43,188 nt of DNA from an uncultured Granulicatella sp. (GTDB lineage Bacteria; Bacillota; Bacilli; Lactobacillales; Aerococcaceae). Below the pieces are notes generated by a model. It did not search any database and had not been told where the DNA came from. It saw only the letters and a list, made by a program, of their open reading frames with translations. Position numbers and translations under genes: made by a program. The stretch covers positions 1 to 43,188 of the forward strand of contig CAKPVL010000008.1 of assembly GCA_934193545.1 (NCBI GenBank), in the 5' to 3' direction. Shown here in pieces: positions 16,926-23,768 of this stretch (its first letter is position 1; every line of letters starts with the position of its first letter).

Positions 16926-17465
16926 TTACTGTTTATTTTGTTTCAATTTATAGTTTGCATATAGTTTTAACGAAATCGTTCCAAACACAGCTACTGTCAA
17001 TAAGTTGATGATACTTGCAATCCAGCCTTGCGTAAATACAATCGTTGTTGAGTGCTGATAAAACAATACATCAAGCGTTGGCGCAATCAAACCGAAAATC
17101 GCAATATTGACTGCCGCTTGTACGACATTGAATCGCACCATATCATGTTGTGAAAAGATTCCTTGTCGTAAGCTGTTGCGACGAATCGCAAATCCAAATA
17201 CGAATCCTAATGCACCCGTACTTAAAGCCCAAGAAAGCCACAAGTGATCCGTATAGATTAAATCAAATAATACATGCCCAGTAAAACCGACAATGGCCGC
17301 TGGAATCGCTCCAGCAACACCTGCAAAGAGTGCAAGGTATCCATATGCCAATTGAATATAAACTCCCTCAAATGGTGTTGTAATCGACGTTAATGTCATT
17401 ATCGTTGTCATAATCCCAATTCCAATAATGGTATAGAGAATTGTTTTAAACAGTCCGTCTTTCAC
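16926..17465 (-). CDS. ECF transporter S component (UPF0397/HmpT-like)
   Basis: A 179-residue integral membrane protein with about five or six hydrophobic segments. IQLAYGYLALFAGVAGAIPA and GFTGHVLFD...WLSWALSTGALGFVFG match the UPF0397 family of energy-coupling-factor substrate-binding subunits. It needs the shared EcfA/EcfA'/EcfT module, which is not in the window. The open frame runs back to a TTG at 17507 inside murB, but the GTG at 17465 has the perfect site AAAGGAGGGG and gives the family's usual length. The cargo is unknown; a vitamin or vitamin precursor is typical. Confidence 0.82.
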   Translation of the reverse strand: MKDGLFKTILYTIIGIGIMTTIMTLTSITTPFEGVYIQLAYGYLALFAGVAGAIPAAIVGFTGHVLFDLIYTDHLWLSWALSTGALGFVFGFAIRRNSLRQGIFSQHDMVRFNVVQAAVNIAIFGLIAPTLDVLFYQHSTTIVFTQGWIASIINLLTVAVFGTISLKLYANYKLKQNKQ

Positions 17466-17481
17466 AATACCCCTCCTTTGC

Positions 17482-18393
17482 CTAATTCGATGTTGGCTCT
17501 TCTCCAATAATTCGTACTTCTGGTTCTAGAGCAACTCCGTCTTTTTCTAAAATCACTTTTTGAACATAGCGGATTAAATCCATGTAGTCCGTTGCTGTTC
17601 CGTTATCAATATTCACCATAAATCCAGCATGCTTTTTAGACACTTGCACGCCACCGATTTGATATCCTTGAAGTCCAGCATCTTGGATTAATTTTCCTGT
17701 GAAATGCCCTTCTGGACGTTTAAACACGCTCCCACATGAAGGATACTCTAAAGGTTGTTTGCTTTCACGTAAATGCGTTAATTCCGCTACTTTTTTGTCA
17801 ATCTCTTCTTGAACCCCTTCAGCTAGACGGAATCCCACTTCAATGACAAGATCCCCTGTCTTTTGAACATGGCTATGACGATAGCTGAAATCTAAGTCTT
17901 CGTTTGTGTACGTTTTGAATTCCCCATCAGGAGTAATCACTTCGACGTACTCAACGACTTCGCTTACTTCACCGCCGTAAGCACCAGCGTTCATGAAAAT
18001 CGCTCCGCCGACACTTCCAGGAATGCCGCAAGCAAATTCTAAGCCTGTCAATCCATTTTTCGCCGCTTCTTTTGACACGTCAATTAAGGCTACTCCGCCT
18101 TCAGCGACGATTTGTGTACCAGACACTGTTAAATGCGACATGTCATTTAACATAATCACAGCACCGCTAATACCGCCATCTTTAATAATCACATTCGATG
18201 CATTTCCTAAAATCGTTGTTGGAATATTATGTTCGCGAAGCCAATGCATTACTGCGCTTGCTTCTTTTTTATCTTTTGGAAAAATCAGAATGGCAGCACG
18301 GCCACCTGTTTTTGTAAATGTATAATTTTTAAGTGGTTCGTTGTAAAAAACTTTTACATCCGGAAACTCTGTTGAAAATACAGTATAATCCAT
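17482..18393 (-). CDS. murB: UDP-N-acetylenolpyruvoylglucosamine reductase
   Basis: A 303-residue FAD enzyme of peptidoglycan precursor synthesis that reduces UDP-GlcNAc-enolpyruvate to UDP-MurNAc with NADPH. FAD-binding residues lie in LGNASNVII and GIPGSVGGAIFMNAGAYGG. Catalytic residues are Arg172 (SYRHS), Ser222 (SCGSVFKRP) and Glu292 (EPEVRIIG). Its length and missing loop fit the type II MurB of Firmicutes. It has its own promoter, and the ECF gene starts 16 nt after its stop, so the two are probably cotranscribed. Confidence 0.96.
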   Translation of the reverse strand: MDYTVFSTEFPDVKVFYNEPLKNYTFTKTGGRAAILIFPKDKKEASAVMHWLREHNIPTTILGNASNVIIKDGGISGAVIMLNDMSHLTVSGTQIVAEGGVALIDVSKEAAKNGLTGLEFACGIPGSVGGAIFMNAGAYGGEVSEVVEYVEVITPDGEFKTYTNEDLDFSYRHSHVQKTGDLVIEVGFRLAEGVQEEIDKKVAELTHLRESKQPLEYPSCGSVFKRPEGHFTGKLIQDAGLQGYQIGGVQVSKKHAGFMVNIDNGTATDYMDLIRYVQKVILEKDGVALEPEVRIIGEEPTSN

Positions 18394-18421
18394 ATTCTTC
18401 TCCTTATTCGTAATCCTTTTA

Positions 18422-18450
18422 ATACTACTATTCTCACACGATTACGTCAA
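18422..18450 (-). promoter_or_regulatory. murB promoter
   Basis: Minus-strand TTGACG (18445-18450), 17-nt spacer, TAGTAT (18422-18427), about 29 nt upstream of the murB start. The ribosome site AAGGAGAA follows. Confidence 0.65.
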
Positions 18451-18484
18451 CTGAAAGGTAGCCCTTACACTGGGACTCCTTTAG

Positions 18485-19183
18485 CTACGCTTCCCATTCT
18501 TGCAATAGTTGGTGCACCATTTGCGCTGAACGTTTTCCAGCTTGAACGATAAAGGTATCAAAATCAACCGCAGACGTTCCACGTTCTGGAATATCTGAAA
18601 TGGCACGAATCACGATAAATGGAACTCCAAACGCGTGACACGCTTGCGCAATCGCTGCCCCTTCCATCTCCGAAGCCATTACATCTGGGAAGTGTTTTAA
18701 AATATGTGTTCTTTGCTCACGAGTATGAATAAAGCTGTCAGAAGAAACGATAAGCCCTGTATGGCTCTTTAAATCTACCTTAGCAATCGCTTGTTCAATC
18801 GACGGTAAAAAGTCTTGATTCATGGCAAAACGCGCTGGCATGCCCGGCATTTGCCCGTAAACGTAATTAAAGGCTGTGACGTCAGCATCACAGTACGCTA
18901 GTTCTGTCCCAATGACGATATCTCCGATTTCTAGAGTTGTGCCAAATCCACCTGCAGAACCTGTATTAATCACTAAATCTACACTAAAGCGGTCAATTAA
19001 GATTCCAGCAGCCAGTGCAGACATCACTTTCCCGATTCCTGATTGGACAAGGACAATCGACTTTCCTACGAGTGTTCCTTCGATAAACTCCCAGTTGGCT
19101 ACGGTAGTTTTCTTCTCAATCGTCATTTCTTCTTCAAGCAGACGTTTTTCTTCTTCCATTGCCGCAATAATTCCAAATTTCAT
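18485..19183 (-). CDS. mtnN: 5'-methylthioadenosine/S-adenosylhomocysteine nucleosidase
   Basis: A 232-residue MTAN/Pfs enzyme. It removes adenine from methylthioadenosine and S-adenosylhomocysteine, recycling methionine and feeding autoinducer-2 synthesis through LuxS. Catalytic and binding residues are visible as Glu12 (AAMEEE), Glu174 (SEMEGAA) and Asp197 (AISD). INTGSAGG is the phosphorylase-fold loop. The length equals that of the E. coli enzyme. It lies 15 nt after the GNAT gene and is the last gene of the tsaE-GNAT-mtnN run. Confidence 0.96.
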   Translation of the reverse strand: MKFGIIAAMEEEKRLLEEEMTIEKKTTVANWEFIEGTLVGKSIVLVQSGIGKVMSALAAGILIDRFSVDLVINTGSAGGFGTTLEIGDIVIGTELAYCDADVTAFNYVYGQMPGMPARFAMNQDFLPSIEQAIAKVDLKSHTGLIVSSDSFIHTREQRTHILKHFPDVMASEMEGAAIAQACHAFGVPFIVIRAISDIPERGTSAVDFDTFIVQAGKRSAQMVHQLLQEWEA

Positions 19184-19198
19184 TCTTTCACCTCATCC

Positions 19199-19723
19199 TT
19201 ATCGTTCAATCTGTTTTGCCATCAAGACGATATCTTCATAGCCGTCACCGATTTTGACGCCGTTCTTAAGTCGACCTTCTTCTTCAAATCCACAATTCTC
19301 ATAAAGTCGGCGTGCCTTCTTATTCACAGCTACGACCTCAAGCTCAACACGACTAAGCGTTGAATATTCCGCCACCCAATCCAGCATTTCTTCCATCATC
19401 ACGGTCGCAATCCCTTGGCCCCAATAAGACTTCAACACGCTGATTCCTAACTCTCCTCTGTGTGAGAATTTAGGATGCAGGCTCCCAGCAATCGAACCGA
19501 CCGCAATAATTTCGTCTCCATCTTTTGCCAGTAACATATATTGATTTTCGTTTTCGTAGAGCGATTCTATAAACAATTCTTCTTGAGCCACAGAATACTT
19601 CAATCCTTCTGGCCCAAAGGAAAGAAAATCGGTTTCGCTACCTACTTTTTTACTATAATCTAATAACGCTTTAGCATCGTCTTTGACTGGAAGTGCAAAT
19701 GTAATTTCTCTTTCTTTACTCAT
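19199..19723 (-). CDS. GNAT-family N-acetyltransferase
   Basis: A 174-residue acetyltransferase. The acetyl-CoA loop is in SYWGQGIATVMMEEML (GQGIA as the pyrophosphate-binding loop), preceded by the GELGISV strand and followed by LEVVAVNKKARRLYENCGFEEEG. The last part is typical of the RimJ/RimL-like and small-molecule branch. It overlaps tsaE by 8 nt. The substrate is unknown. It is not RimI, the usual partner of Tsa proteins, because the RimI signature is missing. Confidence 0.85.
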   Translation of the reverse strand: MSKEREITFALPVKDDAKALLDYSKKVGSETDFLSFGPEGLKYSVAQEELFIESLYENENQYMLLAKDGDEIIAVGSIAGSLHPKFSHRGELGISVLKSYWGQGIATVMMEEMLDWVAEYSTLSRVELEVVAVNKKARRLYENCGFEEEGRLKNGVKIGDGYEDIVLMAKQIER

Positions 19724-20189
19724 CTGTTGCCTCCAATTGTTTGATAAATTCTTCGTACTCTTTTCCGTGTGAAACTAAACGAATCACACGTTCAGACTCG
19801 CCGTCTCCTACACGGTCGATTTGGACTTTTAAGAATGTAGAAGGAAGTTCATCTTCGATATATTGCGCCCATTCAACGACGCACACACCACCCGCATAGA
19901 AGTACTCTTCGAGCCCCACTTCGCTTGCGCCACCACTTTCTTCAATACGATACATGTCCATATGAAATAGCGGAAGTCGCCCTTTACGGTATTCTCGAAT
20001 CAATGTATACGTTGGGCTCTTGATGACACGGTCGATGCCTAAACCAACAGCGATTCCTTTTGTAAGAGTCGTCTTTCCAGCGCCTAAATCGCCTTCTAGA
20101 ATGACGCAGCTATTTTCAAATAACGCTTCGCCTAGACGCTGTCCCAGCGCCATTGTCTCCTCTTGTGATGTTGTATGTACTTCAAACAT
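19716..20189 (-). CDS. tsaE: tRNA threonylcarbamoyladenosine biosynthesis ATPase
   Basis: A 157-residue P-loop ATPase of the TsaB-TsaD-TsaE complex that makes t6A37 on ANN-reading tRNAs. Walker A is at 33-41 (GDLGAGKTT). The family segments SPTYTLIREY, FHMDMYR and VVEWAQYI are present. It starts after the terminator of the ABC transporter operon with an AAGGAGTAT site. TsaB and TsaD are not in the window. Confidence 0.95.
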   Translation of the reverse strand: MFEVHTTSQEETMALGQRLGEALFENSCVILEGDLGAGKTTLTKGIAVGLGIDRVIKSPTYTLIREYRKGRLPLFHMDMYRIEESGGASEVGLEEYFYAGGVCVVEWAQYIEDELPSTFLKVQIDRVGDGESERVIRLVSHGKEYEEFIKQLEATDE

Positions 20190-20226
20190 GATGATACTCC
20201 TTCAAACTTGGTTCGGTTGTCTTGCA

Positions 20227-20259
20227 CAAAAAAAGAGCCAAGACAAACTGTCTTAGCTC
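20227..20259 (-). terminator. Terminator of the lysine ABC operon
   Basis: GAGCCAAGACA (20235-20245) pairs with TGTCTTAGCTC (20249-20259) with one mismatch. On the minus strand a TTTTTTT run follows. It stands between the ATPase gene and tsaE. Confidence 0.85.
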
Positions 20260-20276
20260 ATTATAGCATATTTTGC

Positions 20277-21014
20277 TTATTTTAGAACGCGTCCTAAGAA
20301 TACTTTTGTACGGTCTACTTGTGGGTTTTCAAAGATTTGTTCTGGAGTTCCTTCTTCAGCGATAACCCCTTTATCCATGAAGACAACACGGTCACTGACC
20401 TCTTTGGCAAATCCCATTTCGTGCGTTACAACGATCATTGTTAGCCCTGTGTGTGCTAAGCTTTTCATTGTTTCTAACACTTCATTTACCATTTCTGGGT
20501 CAAGCGCTGACGTTGGTTCGTCGAATAGCAATACGTCTGGTTGCATTGATAATGCACGCGCGATAGCCACACGTTGTTTTTGACCACCGGATAATTGACG
20601 AGGTTTTGCATTGATGTACGCTGCCATTCCTACTTTTTCAAGGAATTCTTTTGCGATTTCCTCTGCTTCCTCTTTTGATTTTTTCAACACTTTCATAGGT
20701 CCAACGATACAGTTTTCTAACACGTTTAAGTTGTTAAATAAGTTAAATTGTTGGAACACCATTCCTACGTGAGTACGGTATTCGTAAATACTCTTGTCAT
20801 GTTCAAGAATGTTTTGGCCGTTGTAGAAGATTTCGCCTGAAGTTGGTTTTTCAAGTAAGTTGACACAACGTAAGAGCGTTGATTTACCAGAACCACTTGA
20901 TCCGATAATCGTTACTACTTCCCCTTGTTTTACTTCAAAAGAAATATCTTTAAGAACTTCATTTGTACCGAAAGTTTTACTTAAGTTTTGAATGGAAATT
21001 ACTGCTTCGCTCAT
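20277..21014 (-). CDS. Polar amino-acid ABC transporter ATPase (lysine by riboswitch context)
   Basis: A 245-residue ATP-binding subunit of the GlnQ/HisP type. Walker [10 protein letters not shown], the Q-loop at VFQQFNLF, the signature LSGGQKQR, Walker [13 protein letters not shown] and the switch His in VVTHEMG are all present. It powers uptake together with the permease and the lipoprotein. Its start overlaps the permease stop as TAATG, so the two are translationally coupled. The lysine riboswitch at the head of the operon indicates lysine uptake; the protein itself does not show the substrate. Confidence 0.93.
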   Translation of the reverse strand: MSEAVISIQNLSKTFGTNEVLKDISFEVKQGEVVTIIGSSGSGKSTLLRCVNLLEKPTSGEIFYNGQNILEHDKSIYEYRTHVGMVFQQFNLFNNLNVLENCIVGPMKVLKKSKEEAEEIAKEFLEKVGMAAYINAKPRQLSGGQKQRVAIARALSMQPDVLLFDEPTSALDPEMVNEVLETMKSLAHTGLTMIVVTHEMGFAKEVSDRVVFMDKGVIAEEGTPEQIFENPQVDRTKVFLGRVLK

Positions 21015-21793
21015 TATGCATTTCCTTTCTGTCTAGTTTTTTCTTCGACTGCTGACATTGAGTTTGAGTTCAATGGATCTGAATAAATCACTTCATAGTT
21101 ATCTGGACCATCTAATTTACGCTCGAAGTAACGTAAAATACGAGTCACTGTGAATGTCATGATGAAGTATAAAATTAATGTTACAAAGAATGTATCAAAG
21201 TAACGGAAGTTTTGTCCCGCAACTGTTTTTGTCGCAAAGTACAATTCTGAAACTGAAATTACGTTCAATACAGAAGTATCTTTGATGTTGATAACGAACT
21301 CGTTCCCTACTGCTGGAAGGATGTTACGAAGTACTTGTGGGAAAACAACATAGCGCATTGTTTGCCAGTGAGTCATTCCGATTGCTTGGCTGGCTTCAAA
21401 TTGTCCTTGGTCGATAGAGATAATCCCACCACGAACGATTTCTGACATATAAGCCCCTGTGTTAATCGATACGATGAAGATTGCAGCGAATGTTACATCT
21501 AAGTTGATACCAAACATTAATGCTGTTCCGTAGTAAATTACCATCGCTTGTACGATCATCGGTGTTCCACGGAAGAATTCTGTATAGCAGTTCAAAATGA
21601 TAACTGCAATTTTTAAAAGGATACGTTTAGGTCCTTTTTCTGGTAGTGGAATTGTTTTAACAAATCCGATGAACATCCCGATTAATGTCCCAATAATTGT
21701 ACCAATAATCGAAATATATAGCGTAATCCAAGCACCTGTTAAAAACATTTGCCAGTTCTGTTGAATGATTTTTACAATCCAATCAATACTCAT
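21014..21793 (-). CDS. Polar amino-acid ABC transporter permease
   Basis: A 259-residue HisM/GlnP-type permease with about five membrane segments. The EAA loop reads [25 protein letters not shown], the contact site for the ATPase. The segment [13 protein letters not shown] is typical of the family. The ribosome site is rather weak (GTAGGAAAA), and the gene follows a 353-bp structured gap after the binding-protein gene. Both facts fit lower expression of the membrane parts than of the lipoprotein. Confidence 0.92.
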   Translation of the reverse strand: MSIDWIVKIIQQNWQMFLTGAWITLYISIIGTIIGTLIGMFIGFVKTIPLPEKGPKRILLKIAVIILNCYTEFFRGTPMIVQAMVIYYGTALMFGINLDVTFAAIFIVSINTGAYMSEIVRGGIISIDQGQFEASQAIGMTHWQTMRYVVFPQVLRNILPAVGNEFVINIKDTSVLNVISVSELYFATKTVAGQNFRYFDTFFVTLILYFIMTFTVTRILRYFERKLDGPDNYEVIYSDPLNSNSMSAVEEKTRQKGNA

Positions 21794-21825
21794 TTATTTT
21801 CCTACTTTCTGTATTTAATGTGTAT

Positions 21826-22135
21826 GTATACGCCACACAAGGTGGCGGTGTGTTATGTTTGTGTTTTGCTTTGCAGAGGTTATGTGCCCCTGCGCAGTGA
21901 TTTATTGACTTTCTTTTCATCGCTCGCGATTTAAGAAAGTCTAATAAACTTTGCGGACGAAAGACTACGAAGCATAAAAATCTCGCACTGTGAGATTTTT
22001 ATTAGCTTCTGTCTTTCTGCCTGTAGTTGAACTCGGGCTCACAGGACTGACGTCCACTTCCTGATATGTCCGCACGACTCGTTCCGAGTCCCTTGCGTCA
22101 TATCAGTCCAGTGATTCAGTCCTGAGCGTTCGCCC
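21826..22135. repeat. GC-rich tandem hairpin region inside the ABC operon
   Basis: A gene-free gap of 353 bp with at least five strong inverted repeats. H1 is CGCCAC/GTGGCG at 21831-21847. H2 is GCAGAGG/CCCCTGC at 21873-21893. H3 is TTATT-GACTTTCTT/AAGAAAGTC-TAATAA at 21902-21947 with inner ATCGC/GCGAT. H4 is ATAAAAATCTC/GAGATTTTTAT at 21974-22002, extended outward by GAAAGAC/GTCTTTC. H5 nests CAGGACTGA/TCAGTCCTG, TGATATG/CATATCA and GACTCG/CGAGTC at 22042-22124. From 22021 to 22140, 66 of 120 bases are G or C, well above the neighbouring genes. It may stabilise the binding-protein mRNA or be a repeat family. Confidence 0.75.
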
Positions 22136-22146
22136 TCGTATCCTTG

Positions 22147-22971
22147 TTATTCCGCTGCAGGTTGATTTTTAATTGCTTCTTGCATGATTTGTTGACGTTC
22201 TTCGCTAGAGATTGTTTTTAATGCTTCGTTGATTTCTTTTGTTAATGTGCTATCTTTTTTAACACCAACAGCTGTTTGTGTGTCTTCTGGTGATGTTTTG
22301 AAGCCATCTGTTAATTTAACCATTACGAAGTCGCTGTTTGCTGCTTGAGCAGAAATTGCTTCTGGTAATTCAGAAACGTAAGCGTCGATTGTTCCTGCTT
22401 GAAGTGCAACACGCATTGCTGGGAAGTTATCCATAGCAGCTTGTTTGTCAACACCAGGGATTTGGTCGATCACTGAGTAGTGGAAAGTGTTTAATTGAGC
22501 TGTAACTTTCGCACCAGAAAAATCTGCTAATGAAGTAGCGTTTGCGTATTTAGAACCCTTTTTAACCACTAATACTAATTGTGAATCATAGTAAGAATCT
22601 GTAAAGTCGATTGTTGCTTTACGTTCTTCTGTAGGACTCATACCAGCAATGATCGCATCTATTTTACCTGAAACAAGCGCTGGTGTTAAGCCATCCCACT
22701 CAGTTTTTACAATTACTAATTCTTTTCCTAATTGTTTAGCCACACGTTTTGCGATTTCAACGTCGTAACCACCAGCATATTGGTCAGTCCCTTGAATTTT
22801 CACAGCACCGTTTGAGTCATCTTTTTGAGTCCAGTTAAATGGAGGATATCCTGCTTCCATCCCAACTACTAATTGGTTTTGGTTTGCTGTTCCTTGGCTA
22901 ACAGGTGTTCCACACGCTGCTAAACCTACTGTCATTGCTAAAGCTGCAATTGCGCCTAAAATTTTTTTCAT
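22147..22971 (-). CDS. Amino-acid ABC transporter substrate-binding lipoprotein (lysine by riboswitch context)
   Basis: A 274-residue type-3 solute-binding protein. The signal peptide ends in the lipobox LAAC with Cys20 as the lipidated residue, so it is anchored outside the membrane. VVGMEAGYPPFNW and GGYDVEIAKRVAKQLGK are the typical start of the fold, and DAIIAGMSPTEERKATIDFTDSYYDS is the family signature. The open frame extends to 23016, but the start at 22971 has the site AAGGAGAGA and gives a normal signal peptide. It is the first gene of the operon, after the lysine riboswitch and its terminator. Confidence 0.93.
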   Translation of the reverse strand: MKKILGAIAALAMTVGLAACGTPVSQGTANQNQLVVGMEAGYPPFNWTQKDDSNGAVKIQGTDQYAGGYDVEIAKRVAKQLGKELVIVKTEWDGLTPALVSGKIDAIIAGMSPTEERKATIDFTDSYYDSQLVLVVKKGSKYANATSLADFSGAKVTAQLNTFHYSVIDQIPGVDKQAAMDNFPAMRVALQAGTIDAYVSELPEAISAQAANSDFVMVKLTDGFKTSPEDTQTAVGVKKDSTLTKEINEALKTISSEERQQIMQEAIKNQPAAE

Positions 22972-23014
22972 TTTCTTTCTCTCCTTCTCGATTATCAAAC
23001 TGGTTCTTCCTAAC

Positions 23015-23052
23015 ACACAAAAAAGGAACCACGAACAAAAGCCGTGATTCCC
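23015..23052 (-). terminator. Riboswitch-controlled intrinsic terminator
   Basis: On the minus strand GGAATCACG pairs with CGTGGTTCC (plus-strand 23043-23051 and 23025-23033) and is followed by TTTTTT. It lies between the lysine aptamer and the binding-protein gene, the place for the expression platform: high lysine should favour termination. Confidence 0.85.
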
Positions 23053-23085
23053 TATAAAAAGTCATAAGTAGTCATTCTTTTGCCC

Positions 23086-23232
23086 GGTAATTGATTGCAC
23101 TTCATGAGTATCTGGGCAGATATCATGACAGTGACTGACCTATTATGACCAGCCCCCAACGTTTTCACGTTTCGGCGAAATCCCCTTTCCAGTTTCCTGT
23201 ACTCTTGTCATCCGCACCTCAGTTCAATAACC
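23086..23232 (-). promoter_or_regulatory. Lysine riboswitch (L box)
   Basis: The minus-strand RNA carries the conserved L-box core in order: GAGGTGCGG, AAGAGTA, GGAAA with AAAGGGG, GCCGAAA, a GGGGCTGG segment and CTGTCA. Helix P1 forms between GGTTATTGA (5', plus 23224-23232) and TCAATTACC (3', plus 23086-23094). CATGA/TCATG forms the last arm. At about 147 nt it is short for the class (B. subtilis lysC is longer). A terminator follows 33 nt later. Confidence 0.9.
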
Positions 23233-23254
23233 ATTTGATTTAATTGATGAAAAT

Positions 23255-23283
23255 AAATTAACACATATTTTTTTGAAAGTCAA
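23255..23283 (-). promoter_or_regulatory. Promoter of the lysine riboswitch/ABC operon
   Basis: Minus-strand TTGACT (23278-23283), 17-nt spacer, TAATTT (23255-23260). The start of transcription would lie just upstream of aptamer helix P1. Confidence 0.65.
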
Positions 23284-23379
23284 CCCATATATTTTCATTT
23301 TTTTGAAAACAACTAACAAAAATATAATTTATATTATATTCCAAAATGAGATTCACTTATAGACTTATACGCAGTAGCT

Positions 23380-23423
23380 GATTGGATAAAGCTTCATCAT
23401 TCATGATTTGCTTTATCCTAATC
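23380..23423. repeat. Inverted repeat, function unknown
   Basis: GATTGGATAAAGC (23380-23392) matches the reverse complement of GCTTTATCCTAATC (23410-23423) apart from one inserted base. There is no T-run on either side, so it is not an obvious terminator. Confidence 0.5.
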
Positions 23424-23576
23424 AACCTTACTCCTCTTCCTTCCCTCTCCCTCCTTCTCTAACAGCTTGCCTCAGAAATGCAGCATGTTTTGTAAATGGA
23501 ACAAAATTAATAATTACGGAAAATCTCGCGGATTTTATAATAGCAGTAATGTGACAAGTATTAAATGCGAATTAAA

Positions 23577-23609
23577 GGGAGTTAGGAATTGATTCCTTAC
23601 TCCCTTTTT
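23577..23609 (+). terminator. Terminator-like hairpin in the centre of the inverted repeat
   Basis: GGGAGTTAGGAAT (23577-23589) pairs with ATTCCTTACTCCC (about 23592-23604) with one mismatch and is followed by TTTTT on the plus strand. No plus-strand gene precedes it, which raises the chance of a small RNA here. Confidence 0.55.
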
Positions 23610-23724
23610 GAGGCTTTAAAGGTGAGAGACTCATGGAGGCTCGAACCGGTACAACATTACAGCTATTATAAAAAAATCCGCAAGGATTTGGAGTAATTAT
23701 TATTTTGTTTTCTATATTTACAAG

Positions 23725-23756
23725 CACAAAAAAGAGTGCCTCATTTCTGAGGCACC
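23725..23756 (-). terminator. Terminator of the phosphoketolase gene
   Basis: GTGCCTC (23736-23742) pairs with GAGGCAC (23749-23755). On the minus strand TCTTTTTT follows. It lies in the right arm of the long inverted repeat. Confidence 0.85.
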
Positions 23757-23768
23757 CTGTTAGATGAA

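Larger units (their letters stand above)
23458..23764. repeat. ~307-bp long inverted repeat downstream of phosphoketolase
   Basis: The left arm (23458-23554) and right arm (23651-23764) are imperfect reverse complements over about 100 bp. In the left-arm sense the shared blocks are TCTAACAG, TGCCTCAGAAATG, TTGTAAAT, AACAAAAT, AATAATTAC, AAATC, GCGGATTTT, ATAATAGC and GTAATGT. The right arm holds the phosphoketolase terminator. The ~95-bp centre has a plus-strand terminator-like hairpin (23577-23609) and GGCTCGAACC, which resembles a tRNA T-arm complement. There is no transposase and no clear target duplication. It could be a MITE-like element or an inverted duplication of the xfp 3' region. 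Confidence 0.7.

Noticed and set aside
17466..17507. Earlier TTG start for the ECF S component, overlapping murB
   Set aside because: The GTG at 17465 has AAAGGAGGGG in place and gives the family's length. The upstream part is murB read in another frame.
23630..23652. tRNA-like T-arm (GGTTCGAGCC on the minus strand)
   Set aside because: No acceptor, D or anticodon arms can be built around it, so it is not a tRNA gene or a clear tRNA fragment.
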